Assembly: GCA_045538635.1 (NCBI GenBank)
Contig: JAZSRU010000055.1
Coordinates: forward strand, 1-49,262
DNA length: 49,262 nt
Reading direction: 5' to 3'
Origin: RGIG5270 sp045538635
GTDB lineage: Bacteria; Verrucomicrobiota; Lentisphaeria; Victivallales; Victivallaceae
Shown here: positions 41,855 to 49,262 of the stretch, one piece after another
Layout: every line of letters starts with the position of its first letter
Numbering within the stretch: the first letter of the stretch is position 1
Notes under the pieces: model-generated
The model's input: only the letters and a program-made list of their open reading frames with translations
Databases searched by the model: none
Told to the model about the DNA's origin: nothing
Position numbers and translations under genes: made by a program

Positions 41855-43069
41855 ATGGCAATAAAAGAGTATCAGAAATGGTTTAAAGATGCGCGTTTGG
41901 GACTTTTTATTCACTGGGGATTGTACTCACTGCTCGGCAGAGGTGAATGGGCGATGATGCGTGAGCGATATACAAATGAAGAATATGCAAAAATTGCCAA
42001 TGACTTTACTGCAAAAGATTTTGATATGGAGTCATGGTTTGAGTTTGCGGAAAAATGCGGAGTCAAGTATATGGTTTTCACCACCCGGCACCATGACGGT
42101 TTTGCTTTGTGGGACAGCAAGGCGGATGCTTTCAATTCGATGAATTCTCCTGCTCACAGAGATTTTGTCGCTGAATTTACCGAAGGCTGCCGCAGGCATA
42201 ATATGAAAGTCGGTTTGTATTTTTCTCTCGGTGATTGGCGTTACGGCTTTCCGAAAGAAAATGACAGTTTTGAAAAAGCGGAAAAAATGCGTGATTTGAC
42301 TTATGCACAGCTCCGCGAAATTATGACGGATTACGGTAAAATCGATTTGCTCTGGTATGACGGCGGCTGGTGTTATCCGTCATTGCCGTCAGATACCGCC
42401 AAGGAGGTCGCAGAATTCTGGCGCGCCGATGAATTGAATGCCATGGTTCGCTCTCTTCAGCCCGAAATCATGATCAATAATCGTTCCGGTAAGCCGGAAG
42501 ATTTTTCAACTCCGGAGGGGGTTCTCGGCAGACATTCTGAAAATCTTTGCGAAGCCTGTTTCACTCTCGGTGAAAATTATAACTGCTACTGGGGATACAA
42601 CAAGAGTGAAACGATTCACAAAACTCCGGCTGAACTCATGTATCTGGTAACTTCAACGATTGCCGCCGGCAATAATATTCTGATAAATGTCGGCCCTGAC
42701 GGCAATGGTGTCATTCCGGATTGGCAGCGTGATTTGATGCTGGAGCTCGGCAGTTGGGTAAACAGCCACAAAGAGGCTGTTTTTGAAGTTGATTGGACCG
42801 ATATTGCCAATGACAGAAACTTTACCAACGGCAATCAGTTCGGTGTAGTGGCAGAGGGTAAAGATGCGTATTATTTCTATATCCGCAACTATCCTGAAAA
42901 CTGGACATTCATTCCGGTGTTCAATGCAAAAATCAAGGATGCATTTTTTATTGAAAACGGCGTAAAAGTCGATTTTGAACATCGCAACGGCGGAATTATG
43001 CTCCGCAATCTGCCTGCTGTGCCGCCTGATAAACGGTGCAGTGTGGTGAAATTGATTAAGGAAAAATAA
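41855..43069 (+). CDS. alpha-L-fucosidase, GH29, cytoplasmic
   Basis: 404 residues, no signal peptide. Retaining enzyme that frees alpha-linked L-fucose. Catalytic nucleophile Asp169 in LLWYDGGW; substrate-binding FIHWGLYS (18-25), TTRHHDGFALWDS (76-88) and INVGPDGNG are all present. The C-terminal beta domain is short. The ATG follows AAAGGAGTGG. It starts a same-strand locus with an AraC regulator immediately behind it (1 nt gap). The cytoplasmic location implies that fucosylated oligosaccharides are imported first. Confidence 0.93.
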   Translation: MAIKEYQKWFKDARLGLFIHWGLYSLLGRGEWAMMRERYTNEEYAKIANDFTAKDFDMESWFEFAEKCGVKYMVFTTRHHDGFALWDSKADAFNSMNSPAHRDFVAEFTEGCRRHNMKVGLYFSLGDWRYGFPKENDSFEKAEKMRDLTYAQLREIMTDYGKIDLLWYDGGWCYPSLPSDTAKEVAEFWRADELNAMVRSLQPEIMINNRSGKPEDFSTPEGVLGRHSENLCEACFTLGENYNCYWGYNKSETIHKTPAELMYLVTSTIAAGNNILINVGPDGNGVIPDWQRDLMLELGSWVNSHKEAVFEVDWTDIANDRNFTNGNQFGVVAEGKDAYYFYIRNYPENWTFIPVFNAKIKDAFFIENGVKVDFEHRNGGIMLRNLPAVPPDKRCSVVKLIKEK

Positions 43070-43070
43070 T

Positions 43071-43871
43071 ATGTTTTCAGGTAATAAATTGCATTTAACT
43101 CTGCCGAAGGTGCTGCATTTCGGTCGTGTATTTTATTCCAAAACGTATGCGGAGGAGTTTCATGTTGATAAAAACAATGAGCTTCTTCATATTATCGACG
43201 GACAGGTGCGGTTGCGTTTCAAATCCGGCGAAGAGTATATCGGCAGGAAAAATGATACTCTTTTCATTCCTTCTGGAGTATATCACAAAGATATCTTTGA
43301 AATGAGCAAAGGTCTTGAAGTTTTTCATATCACATTCGACTGGGGTATGGAAAAGCAGTTTTTTGCGGAAGCCGCTCCTGACTGTCTGAATAATATAACC
43401 GGCAAGGCGAGAAATGAACTGCTGCTGCTTTTTGATATGATGCGGTTGGATGAACCTGTATCTGAAAATGTTATGCTGATGGAAATGCGTCTTGGGCATT
43501 TGCTTGGTTTGGCATGGCGTCATGTTTTTTCTGCGGCAAATGAATTGAACAACAAAGATTCTTTTTCGCGTATAACAGCGTATGCAAAAAATTATATGAT
43601 GGGCAATCTGTCTGAAAATATCAGCATAGACAGTGTGGCGGAGCATTTGCGGATCAGCCGTTCAACTTTGGTTCGTGCTTTCCGCAAAGCAAGTGAAGTC
43701 AGTTTTAATGAATATCTGAGGCGCATAAGGATGCAGTATGCATTTGTTCTGCTGAGCGAGAGAACATTCAATCTGACAGATTGCGCGGAGCGTTGCGGTT
43801 TCTCCAATCCGGTTTATTTTTCCAAAGTTTTCAAGAAATATTACGGATTTTCGCCTAAAAATATTAAATGA
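43071..43871 (+). CDS. AraC-family transcriptional regulator
   Basis: 266 residues: N-terminal cupin-like sugar-binding domain (about 15-90, with GQVRLRFKSGEEY and PSGVYHKDIF) and a C-terminal double helix-turn-helix (about 170-266; VAEHLRISRSTLVRAFRKAS and the AraC signature GFSNPVYFSKVFKKYYGFSP). Begins 1 nt after the fucosidase stop, so co-transcribed. Likely target: the fucosidase promoter and/or the clan GH-A gene downstream, whose promoter carries an inverted repeat. Confidence 0.93.
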   Translation: MFSGNKLHLTLPKVLHFGRVFYSKTYAEEFHVDKNNELLHIIDGQVRLRFKSGEEYIGRKNDTLFIPSGVYHKDIFEMSKGLEVFHITFDWGMEKQFFAEAAPDCLNNITGKARNELLLLFDMMRLDEPVSENVMLMEMRLGHLLGLAWRHVFSAANELNNKDSFSRITAYAKNYMMGNLSENISIDSVAEHLRISRSTLVRAFRKASEVSFNEYLRRIRMQYAFVLLSERTFNLTDCAERCGFSNPVYFSKVFKKYYGFSPKNIK

Positions 43872-43914
43872 GCCTTTTTGACTGTTATTGACCCTATTTT
43901 TCCTTTTTCCTGAC

Positions 43915-43943
43915 TTGTTTTTTTATTGTTCCATAACTATAAT
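43915..43943 (+). promoter_or_regulatory. promoter of the GH-A/ceramidase-like genes
   Basis: TTGTTT (43915-43920), 17-nt spacer, TATAAT (43938-43943), 58 nt upstream of the ATG at 44001. Confidence 0.6.
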
Positions 43944-43955
43944 AACAAATGGAAC
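43928..43955 (+). promoter_or_regulatory. operator-like inverted repeat over the -10 box
   Basis: GTTCCAT (43928-43934) and ATGGAAC (43949-43955) are exact inverted copies separated by 14 nt that include the TATAAT. Placement suits a repressor or dimeric regulator site. Confidence 0.45.
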
Positions 43956-44000
43956 ACAATTTTTTGTATTTTTTTTCATTTAAAGAAAGGATTGCTCGAT

Positions 44001-45998
44001 ATGAAAGAATGGAAAAATTACACTTTTCATTGGGATGATGCACCTCTGGATATTTCTCCCATGTTTGCCGATGAAGTTCCCGCAGGTAAACACGGATTTT
44101 TGAAAGCTGACGGCGACCAATTTGTTTTTGAAGATGGCAAAAAAGCCAGATTTTGGGGTACTTTGCTGAACTCATCAGCCTGTTTCCCATCTCACAAGGA
44201 CGCCGATCAGGTTGCACGCCGTCTGGCAAAATTCGGTGTCAATATCGTCCGTCTGCATCAGTTTGATGCGGTTTGGGCAACTCCCAATATTTTCCAGTTC
44301 AGCAAAGGCACTCTGCACAATACCACCCGCAAACTTGATCCGGAATCTCTCGACCGTATGGATTATCTGATCCATGCTCTGGAGAAAGAGGGTATTTATA
44401 TTTACATGGACTTGATGGTTTACCGTACATTCAAGGACGATGACGGTCTGGAAAACGGTTCAGGTCTGCCGATCAACGGGGCTAAACCTTATACTGTCTT
44501 TGACCGCGATTTGCGCAAATTGCAGAAAGAATATGCCGACCAGATTCTGACTCATGTCAATCCCTATACCGGCAAAAAACTCGTTGACGATCCCGGTATG
44601 GCAATGGTGCTTATCACCAACGAAAACGATATGTTCAACAACCATTTTCCGGTTGTAGTTGAACCTTACCGCACCCGCTTGCTCAATATGTACCGTGAAT
44701 GGGCAAAAGTTAATGAACCCGGACTTGAAATCCCCGATGATTTCTCATTTGATTTCCGCAAAACTCCGCCGACTGAAAGCATTTTGCGCTTCTACCACGA
44801 TATCAATAAACAGTATTGCGAAGAAATGTATGATTATTTGAAAGGTATCGGTGTCAAATGTCAGATCGCAGGCGGTTCATGGAGCCGCGGCCTGACGCTT
44901 GTTTCATCCGTCCGCAATATGGATATTACCTGTTCCAATGTTTACTTTGACTTGTGGGGCAATACCGGAAGCAACAAAAATCTGGCAGAACAGCGCGATC
45001 AGGTTTTCGGCATGATTCCCGCCAAAATCGCTATCAAAGACAAACCGCTTTTCATTACCGAATGGGATATGGTCTGGCCGAATGAATGGCGCGCTCCGTC
45101 TGCGCTGCTGGTTGCTTCAATGTGCGCATTTCAGGGCTGGGGCGGTGCGACATTGCATACTTACAGATACCGCACAACTCCTGCTGACTGCATGGGCGGT
45201 ACTGTTTTAGGCGGTATTCCGTACCGTCAGAATTTTGAAACATTCATGGACCCCGCCAAATTCGGACTTTTCTATGCGGCATCTGTCATGTACCGCCGCG
45301 GTGATGTTTCCGAAGCAAAAGAAGTTCAATATGTCAGGCTCGCTGATGAAAATATTTATGACCCGAAACATGGTTTTGAATGCCATAATACCCCCAATGT
45401 CCGCGCTATGGCAAACTGTGAAATGCATAAAGTCCGCTTCACTTTTGAGGGTGATAAAGATTTTGAAAATGCGATTTCTCCCGATGATGAAGGGGCAGCC
45501 GCACTCAATCGTGATACCGTTACTTCCGATACCGGTGAACTTTACCGCAACTGGGCGGCGGGTTACGGCCTGATTGATACCAAAAAGACCAAATCAATTT
45601 TCGGCAACTTCAAAAAAGGTCAGAAAATTCAGCTTCGTGATGGTGTTGAATTTGAAATGACCGAAGAGTTTGCAACTGTTACTTTGACTTCACTCTCCGG
45701 CGAAGACCTTAATGATGCCCGTTTGATTCTCGTCACTGCCGTCGGTCGTGCAGAAAATACCGATGCCCAATACAATGAAGACCACACTCAACGCATTTCT
45801 CTCGGACATGGTCCGGTTCTCATCGAGCCGATCGATGCGATTATCCGCATGAAGAGCAGTGTCAAAAATATGCGTCTCTGGAGTATTGACACCGACGGTG
45901 CATATACCGCTGAAATTCCGTCTTCAATGACTGACGGTGTTCGTGAGTTCAAAATCGGTGAAGTTTATCCGTCAATTTACTATTTATTGTCAATTTAA
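44001..45998 (+). CDS. clan GH-A glycoside hydrolase, family unassigned
   Basis: 665 residues from the ATG at 44001 (AAAGAAAGGA upstream; the in-frame ATG at 43926 precedes the promoter). No signal peptide. The TIM-barrel region shows RLHQFDAVW (84-92), an Asn-Glu pair in LITNENDMF (acid/base E208) and a strand-7 Glu in FITEWDMVWP (nucleophile E354), the arrangement of clan GH-A retaining glycosidases. C-terminal beta domain about 500-665. Sugar specificity unknown; GH5-, GH42- or GH164-like families are possible. Codons such as CCC, CTC and CGC are frequent, as in the ribosomal genes, suggesting high expression. Confidence 0.8.
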   Translation: MKEWKNYTFHWDDAPLDISPMFADEVPAGKHGFLKADGDQFVFEDGKKARFWGTLLNSSACFPSHKDADQVARRLAKFGVNIVRLHQFDAVWATPNIFQFSKGTLHNTTRKLDPESLDRMDYLIHALEKEGIYIYMDLMVYRTFKDDDGLENGSGLPINGAKPYTVFDRDLRKLQKEYADQILTHVNPYTGKKLVDDPGMAMVLITNENDMFNNHFPVVVEPYRTRLLNMYREWAKVNEPGLEIPDDFSFDFRKTPPTESILRFYHDINKQYCEEMYDYLKGIGVKCQIAGGSWSRGLTLVSSVRNMDITCSNVYFDLWGNTGSNKNLAEQRDQVFGMIPAKIAIKDKPLFITEWDMVWPNEWRAPSALLVASMCAFQGWGGATLHTYRYRTTPADCMGGTVLGGIPYRQNFETFMDPAKFGLFYAASVMYRRGDVSEAKEVQYVRLADENIYDPKHGFECHNTPNVRAMANCEMHKVRFTFEGDKDFENAISPDDEGAAALNRDTVTSDTGELYRNWAAGYGLIDTKKTKSIFGNFKKGQKIQLRDGVEFEMTEEFATVTLTSLSGEDLNDARLILVTAVGRAENTDAQYNEDHTQRISLGHGPVLIEPIDAIIRMKSSVKNMRLWSIDTDGAYTAEIPSSMTDGVREFKIGEVYPSIYYLLSI

Positions 45999-46015
45999 CA
46001 TATAAGGATAAAAAA

Positions 46016-47611
46016 ATGAAAAAAACAATTATCTCATTATTGAGTGCTGCGGCTGTTTTTATCGGCGGTTGTATCTGCGCCAAGAATGAATGTCCCGCAG
46101 CCAAAAATGAAAAGCAAATCAAAGTCGGTTGGGCAAAAAATGATATCACCCCTCTCGGTCCGACTTTCCTCGGCGGTCAGATGTTCCCCAGATTCGCAAC
46201 TGAAGTACATGACCCGTTATTTACTTCCGCGATGGCAGTTGAATCAGGGAATGAAAAATTTATTATGATTTCATTGGATTCAGTCGGTTTCCGTCAACCG
46301 CTCATGGACCGTATAAGAGAAAAAGTTTCTGCTGCAACCGGCGTTCCCGCTTTGAACATCATCGGTTTTGCCACTCATACCCATTCTGCACCGCAGTACG
46401 GTGAAGTCGTTCCCCCTAAATATTGGAACGGCGGTTTCAAACCCGCTCTCGGAATCGGTAGCGGCAATATCGGTGTGGATGTTGAACAATACCGCAAAGA
46501 TTATCCCAACCTTGTTGACAGCAAAGATTACTTCTTCTTCCTCGTTGACAAACTTTCCGATGCCGCCATCCGTGCATGGAACAATCGCAAACCCTCAAAA
46601 ATCGCTTACGGTATGGGCGAAGCCGCTGTCGGCGAATGCCGCCGTATTGTAGTTGACGGCAAAGGCGGTGTCATGTATGCCGATGAAGCTATGCCCGGTA
46701 TCAGCCATGCCGAAGGTCATGTTGACCACTCTCTCAACATTATGGCAGCTTATTCAAACTGCGGTAAACTTACAGGTATTATTATCAATCTTGCCTGTCC
46801 CTCACAGGTCAATGAAGCACACAAATTTGTTTCTGCCGACTTCTGGCACTATGTCCGCGAAGAAGTTGCCAAAAAATACGGCAAAGATGTCGTTATTCTG
46901 CCCCAATGTTCTCCCGCAGGCGATCAGGCTCCGCATAAAATCATGAACCGTGCCGCTGACGCCCGCATGATGCAGCTTCGCGGTCAGCTCAAAAATCCCG
47001 TTACCGATTGGCGCTGGGGCAGACGCGCTTACAATGCAGAATACAACGATGCACGCTGCAAAGAACTTGCCCGCCGTATCATGGTTTCACTCAATGAAGT
47101 TCTTCCCGTCATTACTCCGACTGCTGAAGCAGCTCCCGTTGTCAAACACACCGTCCGTATTCTTGAACTGCCGCCCAGACACATTACTGAAAAAGAACGC
47201 GACAATGCCGTTGCCGCTGTTAAACAAATTGAAAAAGACATGAAAGAGCAGGGCATGACAGGTTATAACGGCAATCTCAACTATAACAAAAGAGTTATCA
47301 CCCGTTATAATTCAAAAGCTAAATCCGTTCCCCGTGAACATCATGTAATGCGTATCGGCGGTGCGGTTTTTGCCACTAATACTTTTGAACTTTATCTTGA
47401 CTACGGCGACCGCATCAAAGGCGCAAGCAAAGCGGAACAGACTTTCCTCATCCAGCTTGCCAATGCACCTGCAGGAAATTATCTCCCCAGCCGCCGTTCA
47501 GGTACTACCGGATACGGCAGCGCACCTGCAAGCTGTATTGTTACTCCCGAAGCCGGCGATATGATCGTCAATGAATCCATAAAAGATATCAACAAGATGT
47601 TTGAAAAATAA
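46016..47611 (+). CDS. neutral/alkaline ceramidase-domain lipoprotein
   Basis: 531 residues. Lipoprotein signal with lipobox IGGC (Cys19). The mature part starts KVGWAKNDITPLGPTFLGG and has the ceramidase N-terminal-type His motif FATHTHSAPQYG (about 118-129), GEAAVGECRR, and the LPQCSPAGDQAPH segment that matches the zinc/active-site region. Ceramidases cleave the amide of ceramides; distant PVC homologs may act on other amides or esters, so the substrate is unknown. It is surface or periplasm anchored. It starts 17 nt after the GH-A gene and is followed by a paralog. Confidence 0.82.
   Translation: MKKTIISLLSAAAVFIGGCICAKNECPAAKNEKQIKVGWAKNDITPLGPTFLGGQMFPRFATEVHDPLFTSAMAVESGNEKFIMISLDSVGFRQPLMDRIREKVSAATGVPALNIIGFATHTHSAPQYGEVVPPKYWNGGFKPALGIGSGNIGVDVEQYRKDYPNLVDSKDYFFFLVDKLSDAAIRAWNNRKPSKIAYGMGEAAVGECRRIVVDGKGGVMYADEAMPGISHAEGHVDHSLNIMAAYSNCGKLTGIIINLACPSQVNEAHKFVSADFWHYVREEVAKKYGKDVVILPQCSPAGDQAPHKIMNRAADARMMQLRGQLKNPVTDWRWGRRAYNAEYNDARCKELARRIMVSLNEVLPVITPTAEAAPVVKHTVRILELPPRHITEKERDNAVAAVKQIEKDMKEQGMTGYNGNLNYNKRVITRYNSKAKSVPREHHVMRIGGAVFATNTFELYLDYGDRIKGASKAEQTFLIQLANAPAGNYLPSRRSGTTGYGSAPASCIVTPEAGDMIVNESIKDINKMFEK
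46598..46731 (+). repeat. near-identical block, ceramidase-like copy A
   Basis: 134 bp with only four differences (by eye) from 48105-48238. Confidence 0.75.
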
Positions 47612-47621
47612 GAGGTCAAAA

Positions 47622-49115
47622 ATGTCTGAACAAATTAAAATCGGCTGGAGCAGAGTTGATATCACTCCGTCAGGACCTGTAATGCTGGCGGGACAGATGT
47701 TCAACCGTCTGTCAAACGGAGTGCATCTTCCTTTGACTGCAACTGCGATGGCGATTGAATCCGGAGCGGAAAAAGCAGTTATTCTTTCGGTTGATACGGT
47801 AGGGTTGCGTTCATTTCTTTTTGATAAAGTACGCGAAAAGGCTTCTGCTGCAACCGGTATCCCGGTACTGAATATTTTCGGGTCGGCAACTCATACTCAT
47901 ACTGCCCCGCAATACGGTCAAATTCTTCCCAGAGAAAACTGGATAGGCGGTATGATAGCCACATCTATCGGCAATGCCGGAATCGACCCGGATGAAATCC
48001 GCAGGGAGAAGCCTGATTTTGTTGACAGCGAACAGTATTATGCTTTGCTGCTGGACAGGCTTTCTGCCTGTATTATTGATGCATGGAACAACCGCAAAGC
48101 AGGCAAAATCGCTTACGGTATGGGTGAAGCCGCCGTCGGTGAATGCCGCCGTATTGTAGTTGACGGCAAAGGCGGTGTCATGTATGCCGATGAAGCTATG
48201 CCCGGTATCAGCCATGCTGAAGGTCATGTTGACCACTCATTGAATATCATGGCAGCCTATGATATGGCAGATAAACTTACAGGTATTATCATTAATATTG
48301 CCTGTCCGTCACAAGTCATGGAGGCAATGAGTATTGTTTCGTCTGACTACTGGGGCGAAGACCGCAAACTCGTTGCTGAAAAATACGGTGAAAATGTTTA
48401 CCTGCTGCCGCAATGCTCCCCCGCAGGCGACCAGTCTCCGCATAAAATAATGAATCGCAAAGCTGACGCCCGCATGATGAAACTTCGCGGCGAACTTGCT
48501 GATGATGCGATTGACTGGGCATGGGGCAAACGCGCATTCAACTTTGAATACAGTGCGGCACGCTGCAAAGAGATTGCCCGCCGTATCATGGCTTCAGTTA
48601 ATGAAGTTCTCCCCGTAATTGCTCCGACAGCGGATGCGGAACCATTTGTCAAAAACAACTGCCGTATTATCGAATTGCCTCCGCGCCTTATTACTGATAA
48701 AGAATATGAAGAAAATAAGGTTCAGATCGCAGAAGCTCTGGAAATAATGAAGAAAAACGGCAGTCAGTACAGCGGTACTTTGAATTGGCTGATGGGTGTT
48801 AAGCGCCGTTATGAAAATCCGGTGAAATCAGTTCCGATGGAATTGCATACACTCCGTATCGGTGGAGCGGTTTTTGCAACTGATTCGTTTGAATTTTATC
48901 TTGATTACGGCGACCGTATCAAAGGCGCAAGCAAAGCGGAACAGACTTTCCTCGTTCAGCTTGCCAACGGCAATCAGGGAACATATCTTCCCAGCGAGCG
49001 TTCCGGTACTTCGGGGTACGGCAGCGCGCCCGCAAGCAGTCTTGTAACCTTTGACGGCGGCGCGAAAATAGTGGAAGAAACAGTTAAAGATATCAATGCC
49101 TTGTTTGAATATTGA
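47622..49115 (+). CDS. neutral/alkaline ceramidase-domain protein, signal-less paralog
   Basis: 497 residues from the ATG at 47622, which follows AGAGG by 6 nt; an in-frame ATG at 47601 overlaps the upstream gene. It lacks the signal peptide and starts at the conserved IKIGWSRVDITPSGP. The motifs GSATHTHTAPQYG and LPQCSPAGDQSPH are kept. Residues are homologous throughout to the preceding lipoprotein, but DNA identity is patchy: two blocks are nearly identical (48105-48238 and 48903-48967), while the rest has diverged. Predicted cytoplasmic, so the pair may process the same compound before and after uptake. Confidence 0.82.
   Translation: MSEQIKIGWSRVDITPSGPVMLAGQMFNRLSNGVHLPLTATAMAIESGAEKAVILSVDTVGLRSFLFDKVREKASAATGIPVLNIFGSATHTHTAPQYGQILPRENWIGGMIATSIGNAGIDPDEIRREKPDFVDSEQYYALLLDRLSACIIDAWNNRKAGKIAYGMGEAAVGECRRIVVDGKGGVMYADEAMPGISHAEGHVDHSLNIMAAYDMADKLTGIIINIACPSQVMEAMSIVSSDYWGEDRKLVAEKYGENVYLLPQCSPAGDQSPHKIMNRKADARMMKLRGELADDAIDWAWGKRAFNFEYSAARCKEIARRIMASVNEVLPVIAPTADAEPFVKNNCRIIELPPRLITDKEYEENKVQIAEALEIMKKNGSQYSGTLNWLMGVKRRYENPVKSVPMELHTLRIGGAVFATDSFEFYLDYGDRIKGASKAEQTFLVQLANGNQGTYLPSERSGTSGYGSAPASSLVTFDGGAKIVEETVKDINALFEY
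48105..48238 (+). repeat. near-identical block, ceramidase-like copy B
   Basis: Partner of 46598-46731. A second block pair, 47399-47463 and 48903-48967, is 65 bp with about four differences. Confidence 0.75.
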
Positions 49116-49128
49116 TTATCGGAAGTTG

Positions 49129-49159
49129 TTTACTTTCTTTCGCAGTGAAAGAAAGTAAA
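49129..49159. repeat. perfect 13-bp inverted repeat
   Basis: TTTACTTTCTTTC (49129-49141) and its exact complement (49147-49159) around a 5-nt loop; 13 nt after the last stop codon. No T-run follows, so it may be a mRNA-stabilising stem or mobile repeat rather than a classical terminator. Confidence 0.6.
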
Positions 49160-49177
49160 ACAAAGAAAGCTGTTTCA

Positions 49178-49207
49178 CTTGTTTTCTTTTTAAAAAAAGA
49201 AAGCAAG
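49178..49207. repeat. second imperfect inverted repeat
   Basis: CTTGTTTTCTTTTT paired with a complementary arm ending AAAGCAAG; one wobble. It repeats the CTTTCTTT theme of the stem at 49129. The region to the window end (to 49262) holds no gene. Confidence 0.45.
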
Positions 49208-49262
49208 ATAAAAAAAATACTTTCGGCTCTCTCGGAGTAAGTAAAGCGCGGTCAGCGCCGCG

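Noticed and set aside
49129..49207. Intrinsic terminator after the last gene
   Set aside because: Stems are followed by A-rich, not T-rich, sequence on the plus strand.
1..49262. CRISPR arrays, tRNA/rRNA genes, insertion sequences, prophage genes
   Set aside because: Intergenic spaces were read for regular repeats, T-loop sequences and transposase or integrase motifs; none was found.

Overview
The window is about 49 kb of chromosome from an anaerobic-type, polysaccharide-using bacterium. The best guess is Lentisphaerota (Victivallales-like) or another PVC-superphylum member. This rests on gene flavour: a GH29 fucosidase, a clan-A glycoside hydrolase, paired 'neutral/alkaline ceramidase'-domain proteins, GlcNAc catabolism with a ROK regulator, many small secreted proteins and lipoproteins, sigma-54, and a broken-up S10/spc ribosomal operon. 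No rRNA, tRNA, CRISPR array, transposase or phage gene was seen, so the taxonomy is an inference.

Layout. (1) 1-807: 3' end of an alpha-glucan phosphorylase. (2) 941-5589 (+): a tightly packed run of a secreted protein, an ABC-2-type permease, a zinc-ribbon mini-protein, a PurN-like formyltransferase, a YbaK deacylase, a lipoprotein and an RluA-type pseudouridine synthase. It is followed by 528 bp of hairpin-rich non-coding DNA. (3) 6118-11323 (-): an M20 amidohydrolase, then an amino-sugar operon ROK regulator-nagB-oxidoreductase-nagA with a recognisable promoter and terminator. (4) 11458-17145 (-): a small membrane protein, then a five-gene operon whose members overlap by 4 nt at three of four junctions: WalJ/YycJ-like metallo-hydrolase, zinc-ribbon Ser/Thr kinase, degenerate hybrid histidine kinase, a class-B PBP 'pedestal' with no transpeptidase domain, and a SEDS (RodA/FtsW) glycosyltransferase. 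(5) 17301-26542: rpoN, pssA, a sugar-nucleotide epimerase, trpB, a YgiQ-type radical SAM protein, lipoprotein/secreted genes and a DMT transporter. (6) 26554-29703 (-): a large SWIM-SNF2 helicase. (7) 29976-37675 (+): purT, a secreted coiled-coil protein, then L22-S3-L16-L29-S17-L14-L24-L5-S14-S8-L6-L18-S5-L15, ending in a strong terminator. S10-L3-L4-L23-L2-S19 are absent upstream, L30 is absent between S5 and L15, and secY and later genes do not follow. (8) 37879-41621: secreted Lys/Pro/Ala protein, histidine phosphatase, acyltransferase-like protein, MFS transporter. (9) 41855-49115 (+): carbohydrate locus of GH29 fucosidase, AraC regulator, clan GH-A hydrolase and two tandem ceramidase-domain paralogs (one lipoprotein, one without a signal).

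The most unusual system is the 11984-17145 operon. An apparently intact SEDS polymerase is translationally coupled to a PBP-like protein that keeps the TM helix and pedestal but stops where the transpeptidase should begin. Upstream lies a membrane 'histidine kinase' with no phospho-acceptor His and no receiver Asp, then a plausible Ser/Thr kinase. I infer a regulated, crosslinking-uncoupled glycan-polymerase module. Other notable points are the ribosomal operon breakpoint, a ROK regulator that has lost its catalytic and zinc residues, a barrel-only NagA, two copies of a terminator cassette, and patchwork near-identity between the ceramidase-like paralogs.
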